8,930 nucleotides of DNA from an uncultured Kiritimatiellota bacterium (GTDB taxonomy: Bacteria; Verrucomicrobiota; Kiritimatiellia; RFP12; UBA1067), in NCBI GenBank assembly GCA_934667295.1, contig CAKULR010000064.1, forward strand, positions 1 through 8,930. The letters run 5' to 3'. A program made the position numbers and the translations under genes. Numbering within the stretch: the first letter of the stretch is position 1; each line of letters begins with the position of its first letter. Shown piece after piece: positions 6,130 through 8,930 of the stretch. The notes under the pieces were generated by a model that saw only the letters and a list, made by a program, of their open reading frames with translations, did no database searches and was not told where the DNA came from.

Positions 6130-7935
6130 ATGAAGAACTGTCTTTGGATCTGCGCCCTGTTGCCGCTTGCCGTCTGCGGCGGCACGAACCTGTGGCACTA
6201 CGCCCAGATGGATTTCGAGCTCTACCGCCTGGAGGCGATGCACGACGAATCGCGGCGCGTGGGCATGAGCGCGGACCATCCGGGGCGGATTCCGGCGTTT
6301 CGGAAGGGATGCCGGTTCCGCATCAGGTGCGCCGAGGCGGCACAGCCGCCGTTCGCCCTCGCGCATGCGGCCAAGGCGCAGTGGAAGGACGGCTATCTGG
6401 TCGTGTCGTCCTACGAGGGATGGCGCGACGTGGGCGCGCTCCGTAGTCCGGTCCGGGGCTGGGAGGCGCAGACGTTCGACGGCGTGTGGCGTCCGGCTGC
6501 GGTCTATCCGGGTGGCGAGACGCCGCCCCACCGCGACGACCTGCCCGAGGACCGCGCGTTCGCGGGACTCGTCGCGACGAACGGGTACTACGATGCGGGG
6601 GCGGAGACGCTGGCCTTTGTCGAGTGTGCGTCCCCCGCCGAACCGCGCCTCTTCGTCGGCGAGTCGCTGCCGGAACTCGCCGAGGAGGACCTTTCACGCC
6701 TGGAATATTTCCCGCGCATGCGGCAGGTGGCGGATGGACGGTGGCGCGCCGAGACAGCCCTCGCGTTCCGCTATCTGCGCTTCAGGGGAACGGACGTATC
6801 GGGCGTGAAGGTCGTGCCGGTCGGGCGTCCGATGGAGGAGGTCGGCACGTTCGCGTCGCCGAATCCGCGCCATGTACGGTTGCGCGAGGTCGGCGTGCGC
6901 ACGACGCGGCTCTGTGCGCTTGACTTCCTCGTCGACGGCCTCAAGCGCGACCGGATGCCGTGGGGCGGGGATCTCGCCGTTTCGCTCCTCGCTGACGCCT
7001 ATGTCTTCGGCGATGCGGAGATTGTCCGTCGCTCCCTCTCGGTGCTCGATGCCTACGAGGGCGACGTGAACGGCATCGTGACCTATTCGATGTGGCTCAT
7101 CGTCTCCCACGACCTCTACCAGCGGTACTTCGGCGACCGCGCGTTTCTCGACGCACGCTGGTGGCGCGTGAAGGGGCGCATCGAAGACCTCCTTGCCCGC
7201 ACGGATGAACGGGGATTCGTCGTGAAGGGGCTCGACTGGGTGTTCATCGACTGGGCCGGTCCCCGTTCCCACACGGCCCTCCAGGCGATTTGGGCTGGGG
7301 CGCTCGACGCTGCGGCGCGCCTTGCGGACCGCGTGCGGGATGCCCGTGCGGCGGACTACCGGGCGGTTGCGGCGCGCGTGCGCGCGAACCTGAACGCGGT
7401 CGCCTGGGACGAGGCGCGCGGACTCTACCGCGTCAATCCCGACGCAACGCCCGCCTTCGCCCGCCAGGCGAACATCTACGCCGTCGTCTTCGACGTGGCG
7501 GATGCGGCGAAGGCGCGGCGCATCGGCGCCGAGCTCGTGAAGGACGACCTGCAGCCCGTGGGCACGCCCTATGTCTACGGTTGGGAACTCGTGGCGCTCA
7601 ATCGCGCGGGCTTCCACGCGGCGTTCTTCGCCGGACTGGAGAAGACGTTCGGCGCCATGCTCGATGCGGGCGCGACGACGTTCTGGGAAGGGTTCGACGC
7701 CTCCGCGCAGGGCGATGCGCAGTATGCGTTCTACGGACGCAAGTGGGGCAAGAGCCTCTGCCACGCCTGGAGCGCCTGGCCCGCGTTCCTCTTCGTTTCG
7801 GAGGCGATGGGCGTGAAGCCGACCGCCGACGGCTGGGCCTCGCACGAAATGAAGCCGATTCCGGGCGCGGAGGGCATGCGCGCGACGATCCCGACCCCGC
7901 ATGGTCCGCTCGCCGTTTCCGTCCCTGCGCCGTAA
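6130..7935 (+). CDS. GH78-like glycoside hydrolase (alpha-L-rhamnosidase type)
   Basis: A 601-residue protein related to glycoside hydrolase family 78, inverting enzymes that release alpha-L-rhamnose from pectin, glycosides or bacterial polysaccharides. A hydrophobic N-terminus (MKNCLWICALLPLAVCGG) suggests export; the LAVC there is a poor lipobox. Residues of about 20-260 look like a beta-sandwich. The (alpha/alpha)6 barrel follows, with DGLKRDRMPWGGDL (269-282) matching the GH78 signature, GATTFWEGFD with Glu520 as the likely catalytic base, and CHAWSAWP with His545. The usual general-acid Glu of the DxxxRDERxGW signature is not obvious: this protein has RDR with no Glu, so the acid may be Asp274 or the specificity may differ. 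The C-terminal beta-domain is cut short after TPHGPLAVSVPAP, and the whole is shorter than typical GH78 enzymes. The start has no Shine-Dalgarno site and fits a leaderless mRNA. GH78-related families remain possible. Confidence 0.82.
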   Translation: MKNCLWICALLPLAVCGGTNLWHYAQMDFELYRLEAMHDESRRVGMSADHPGRIPAFRKGCRFRIRCAEAAQPPFALAHAAKAQWKDGYLVVSSYEGWRDVGALRSPVRGWEAQTFDGVWRPAAVYPGGETPPHRDDLPEDRAFAGLVATNGYYDAGAETLAFVECASPAEPRLFVGESLPELAEEDLSRLEYFPRMRQVADGRWRAETALAFRYLRFRGTDVSGVKVVPVGRPMEEVGTFASPNPRHVRLREVGVRTTRLCALDFLVDGLKRDRMPWGGDLAVSLLADAYVFGDAEIVRRSLSVLDAYEGDVNGIVTYSMWLIVSHDLYQRYFGDRAFLDARWWRVKGRIEDLLARTDERGFVVKGLDWVFIDWAGPRSHTALQAIWAGALDAAARLADRVRDARAADYRAVAARVRANLNAVAWDEARGLYRVNPDATPAFARQANIYAVVFDVADAAKARRIGAELVKDDLQPVGTPYVYGWELVALNRAGFHAAFFAGLEKTFGAMLDAGATTFWEGFDASAQGDAQYAFYGRKWGKSLCHAWSAWPAFLFVSEAMGVKPTADGWASHEMKPIPGAEGMRATIPTPHGPLAVSVPAP

Positions 7936-7963
7936 CGCACCGAAGGAGAAGGGCGGGTAAAAC

Positions 7964-7990
7964 AAAAAAACTCTCGCGTTTCGCGAGAGT
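7964..7990 (-). terminator. Two-way terminator between the GH78-like gene and tRNA-Val(CAC)
   Basis: A perfect 9-bp stem ACTCTCGCG (7970-7978) and CGCGAGAGT (7982-7990) with loop TTT. On the minus strand it is followed by a run of seven T, G and four T, a strong terminator for the tRNA. On the plus strand TCTCTTTT follows, so it probably also ends the GH78-like transcript. Confidence 0.92.
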
Positions 7991-8005
7991 TCTCTTTTGG
8001 TTGAC

Positions 8006-8082
8006 TGGTGGGCGCCACTGGACTCGGACCAGTGACCCCTACCGTGTGAAGGTAGTGCTCTAACCAACTGAGCTAGGCGCCC
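8006..8082 (-). tRNA. tRNA-Val, anticodon CAC
   Basis: A complete 77-base cloverleaf with encoded CCA (plus-strand TGG at 8006-8008). The acceptor stem GGGCGCC/GGCGCCC is followed by discriminator A. The D arm is GCTCAGTTGGTTAGAGC, identical to that of the other valine tRNA. The anticodon stem CTACC/GGTAG has loop TTCACAC, anticodon CAC, reading GUG. The T stem ACTGG/CCAGT has loop TCCGAGT, with C at position 55 where U (made pseudouridine) is nearly universal. All stems pair perfectly. Confidence 0.95.
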
Positions 8083-8111
8083 GATGCTTCCCTTTGTGGA
8101 AAACGAGGTGT

Positions 8112-8140
8112 AGTTTATCAAAAGACGGCGGTGTGAACAA
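8112..8140 (-). promoter_or_regulatory. Promoter of tRNA-Val(CAC)
   Basis: On the minus strand TTGTTC (plus 8135-8140), 17 bases, then TAAACT (plus 8112-8117) with TGA before it. The predicted start near 8105 gives a leader of about 22 bases. It is one base off the TATACT box used elsewhere in the window. Confidence 0.7.
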
Positions 8141-8161
8141 GGGGGAATTTCGTCTCTTTTT

Positions 8162-8170
8162 TGCTATACT
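8162..8170 (+). promoter_or_regulatory. Extended -10 promoter of the coaC-type gene
   Basis: TGC followed by TATACT (8165-8170). The -35 position (about 8142-8147) is GGGGAA, so recognition probably relies on the extended -10. Six bases separate the box from ATG 8177, putting the predicted transcript start on the start codon. Confidence 0.75.
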
Positions 8171-8176
8171 ATCCGC

Positions 8177-8704
8177 ATGGCAAGAAAGGTCGTCATTGGA
8201 GTCACCGGGTCGATTGCCGCCTACAAGGCGTGCGAACTGGTGCGGTTGCTGGTGAAACACGGCGACGACGTCCACGTCGTCATGACGGATCACGCGAAGG
8301 AGTTCGTGACGCCGCTCACGTTCCGCACGCTGAGCCGCAATCCCGTGCAGAACCAGATGTTCACGGAACCGCTGGACTGGAAGCCGGAGCACATCGGCCT
8401 TGCGGAGAGCGCGGACCTTGTGGTGGTCGCCCCGGCGACGGCGAACATCCTCGCGAAGATGGCGCACGGTCTTGCGGACGATCTCCTGAGTTCGGTTGCG
8501 CTCGCGACGCGTGCGCCAATCCTCGTCGCGCCCGCGATGAACGCGGGCATGTGGCTGAATCCCGCGACGCAGGCAAATCTCACGTTGTTGCGGGAGCGGG
8601 GCGTGCGCATTGTCCAACCGGGCGCCGGCGACCTCGCCTGTGGCACCGAAGGCGTCGGCCGTATGGCCGAACCACACGAAATCTTCGCAGCCGCCTGCAC
8701 GTAG
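8177..8704 (+). CDS. coaC: Phosphopantothenoylcysteine decarboxylase (stand-alone CoaC)
   Basis: A 175-residue FMN-dependent flavoprotein that decarboxylates phosphopantothenoylcysteine to phosphopantetheine in coenzyme A synthesis. It matches the CoaC half of CoaBC throughout: GVTGSIAAYKACELVR (8-23), a PASANT-like APATANILAKMAHGLADDLL (85-104), APAMNAGMWLNP (118-129) and the substrate-clamp motif LACGTEGVGRM (153-163). The residues essential in E. coli Dfp are present with a constant offset of three: His72, Asn122, Cys155. The protein stops at AEPHEIFAAACT, where CoaBC would continue into its synthetase domain; no CoaB sequence follows in any frame of the next 226 bases, so it is a stand-alone enzyme or CoaB lies elsewhere. 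EpiD-type or UbiX-type flavoproteins are less likely because of the match to CoaBC motifs. There is no Shine-Dalgarno site; the mRNA is probably leaderless. Confidence 0.9.
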   Translation: MARKVVIGVTGSIAAYKACELVRLLVKHGDDVHVVMTDHAKEFVTPLTFRTLSRNPVQNQMFTEPLDWKPEHIGLAESADLVVVAPATANILAKMAHGLADDLLSSVALATRAPILVAPAMNAGMWLNPATQANLTLLRERGVRIVQPGAGDLACGTEGVGRMAEPHEIFAAACT

Positions 8705-8730
8705 TCTCAAAACACCCCCACGCGCGAAAC

Positions 8731-8777
8731 AATCCAGCGCGCAGCGTCTGGATTGACCCGGCTTGAATTGACCCGGC
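8731..8777. repeat. Inverted and direct repeats after coaC
   Basis: AATCCAG (8731-8737) and CTGGATT (8748-8754) form a 7-bp inverted repeat with a 10-base loop, 26 bases after the coaC stop. No T run follows, so it is not a classical terminator. ATTGACCCGGC then occurs twice, at 8752-8762 and 8767-8777, 15 bases apart; the first copy overlaps the hairpin arm. Confidence 0.6.
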
Positions 8778-8808
8778 GCGCGAAGTACCCGCGCCGCCCT
8801 CGGCGCGT

Positions 8809-8880
8809 GGCGCCCGAACGGGCTTTACACGTGACACCCGAACAGACCCAACACATGGCGTTCGAACGGGGAGGGTCGCG
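8809..8880. repeat. 24-bp tandem repeat, three diverged units
   Basis: Three units start at 8809, 8833 and 8857, exactly 24 bases apart, around a core of the form GGCGCCCGAACGGG. Units 1 and 2 match at 16 of 24 positions and seven of the eight differences are transitions; unit 3 keeps only about its first 14 bases. No coding function is apparent: the 226 bases from 8705 to the window end contain no gene I can support. Confidence 0.6.
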
Positions 8881-8894
8881 TTCCTGCGTGACCG
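8869..8894. repeat. Diverged inverted copy of the left-end hairpin repeat
   Basis: This stretch matches the reverse complement of bases 44-70 or so at 20 of 26 positions, starting GGGAGGG and keeping CGCG and TCC at the same places. It is followed by another inverted repeat, CGTACC (8893-8898) with GGTACG (8915-8920). It suggests that the spacer repeat family occurs more than once in the genome. Confidence 0.45.
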
Positions 8895-8930
8895 TACCTC
8901 CGACCGATGGCACGGTACGCCACCCTACCC

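Noticed and set aside
6694..8121. 475-codon open frame on the minus strand opposite the GH78-like gene and through the tRNA
   Set aside because: It passes through a tRNA, its terminator and a catalytic domain on the other strand; clearly a shadow.
8809..8880. CRISPR array or iteron origin
   Set aside because: The units are contiguous and strongly diverged, without spacers, and no replication initiator gene or A+T-rich unwinding region is nearby.

Overview
The window is high-GC bacterial chromosome (third codon positions are mostly G or C) with ordinary housekeeping genes plus two exported enzymes. Genome-encoded CCA ends on both tRNAs, promoters built on TTGnTATACT, hairpin and tandem repeats in the spacers, and a rhamnosidase-type glycoside hydrolase suggest an uncultured, polysaccharide-degrading gut or sediment bacterium. 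Verrucomicrobiota/Kiritimatiellae is my best guess, but that is inference from style; no rRNA or diagnostic marker is present.

Layout. 1-270 (+): the 3' end of an unrecognised gene whose upstream part consists of 24-bp hairpin repeats. 278-1408 (-): a GT4-type glycosyltransferase, tail to tail with it. A divergent promoter region (about 1409-1493) separates it from a rightward cluster: a PurF-like amidophosphoribosyltransferase (1494-2966), an 8-bp tandem repeat (2953-3017), peptide chain release factor 2 (prfB, 3038-4183) and tsaB (4192-4818). Next come tRNA-Val(GAC) (4909-4985) with its own promoter and a terminator. 5050-5991 (-): a lipoprotein of the endonuclease/exonuclease/phosphatase family, divergent from a GH78-like glycosidase (6130-7935, +). 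A two-way terminator then separates the glycosidase from tRNA-Val(CAC) (8006-8082, -), which is divergent from a stand-alone coaC-type flavoprotein (8177-8704, +). The last 226 bases hold no gene, only repeats.

How they work together. The purF-like, prfB and tsaB genes look like one transcription unit joining purine synthesis, translation termination and tRNA modification. The lipoprotein nuclease/phosphatase and the glycosidase act outside the cytoplasm and share a divergent promoter region. CoaC serves coenzyme A synthesis.

I did not find a complete new defence, mobile or biosynthetic system. The most informative signals are regulatory: all seven recognisable promoters have TGn directly before TATACT or TAAACT, and in three protein genes the start codon sits where the transcript should begin, predicting leaderless mRNAs. 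Other points are paired hairpins with complementary loops, a release-factor-2 gene without the programmed frameshift, and a valine tRNA with C in place of the near-universal U at position 55.
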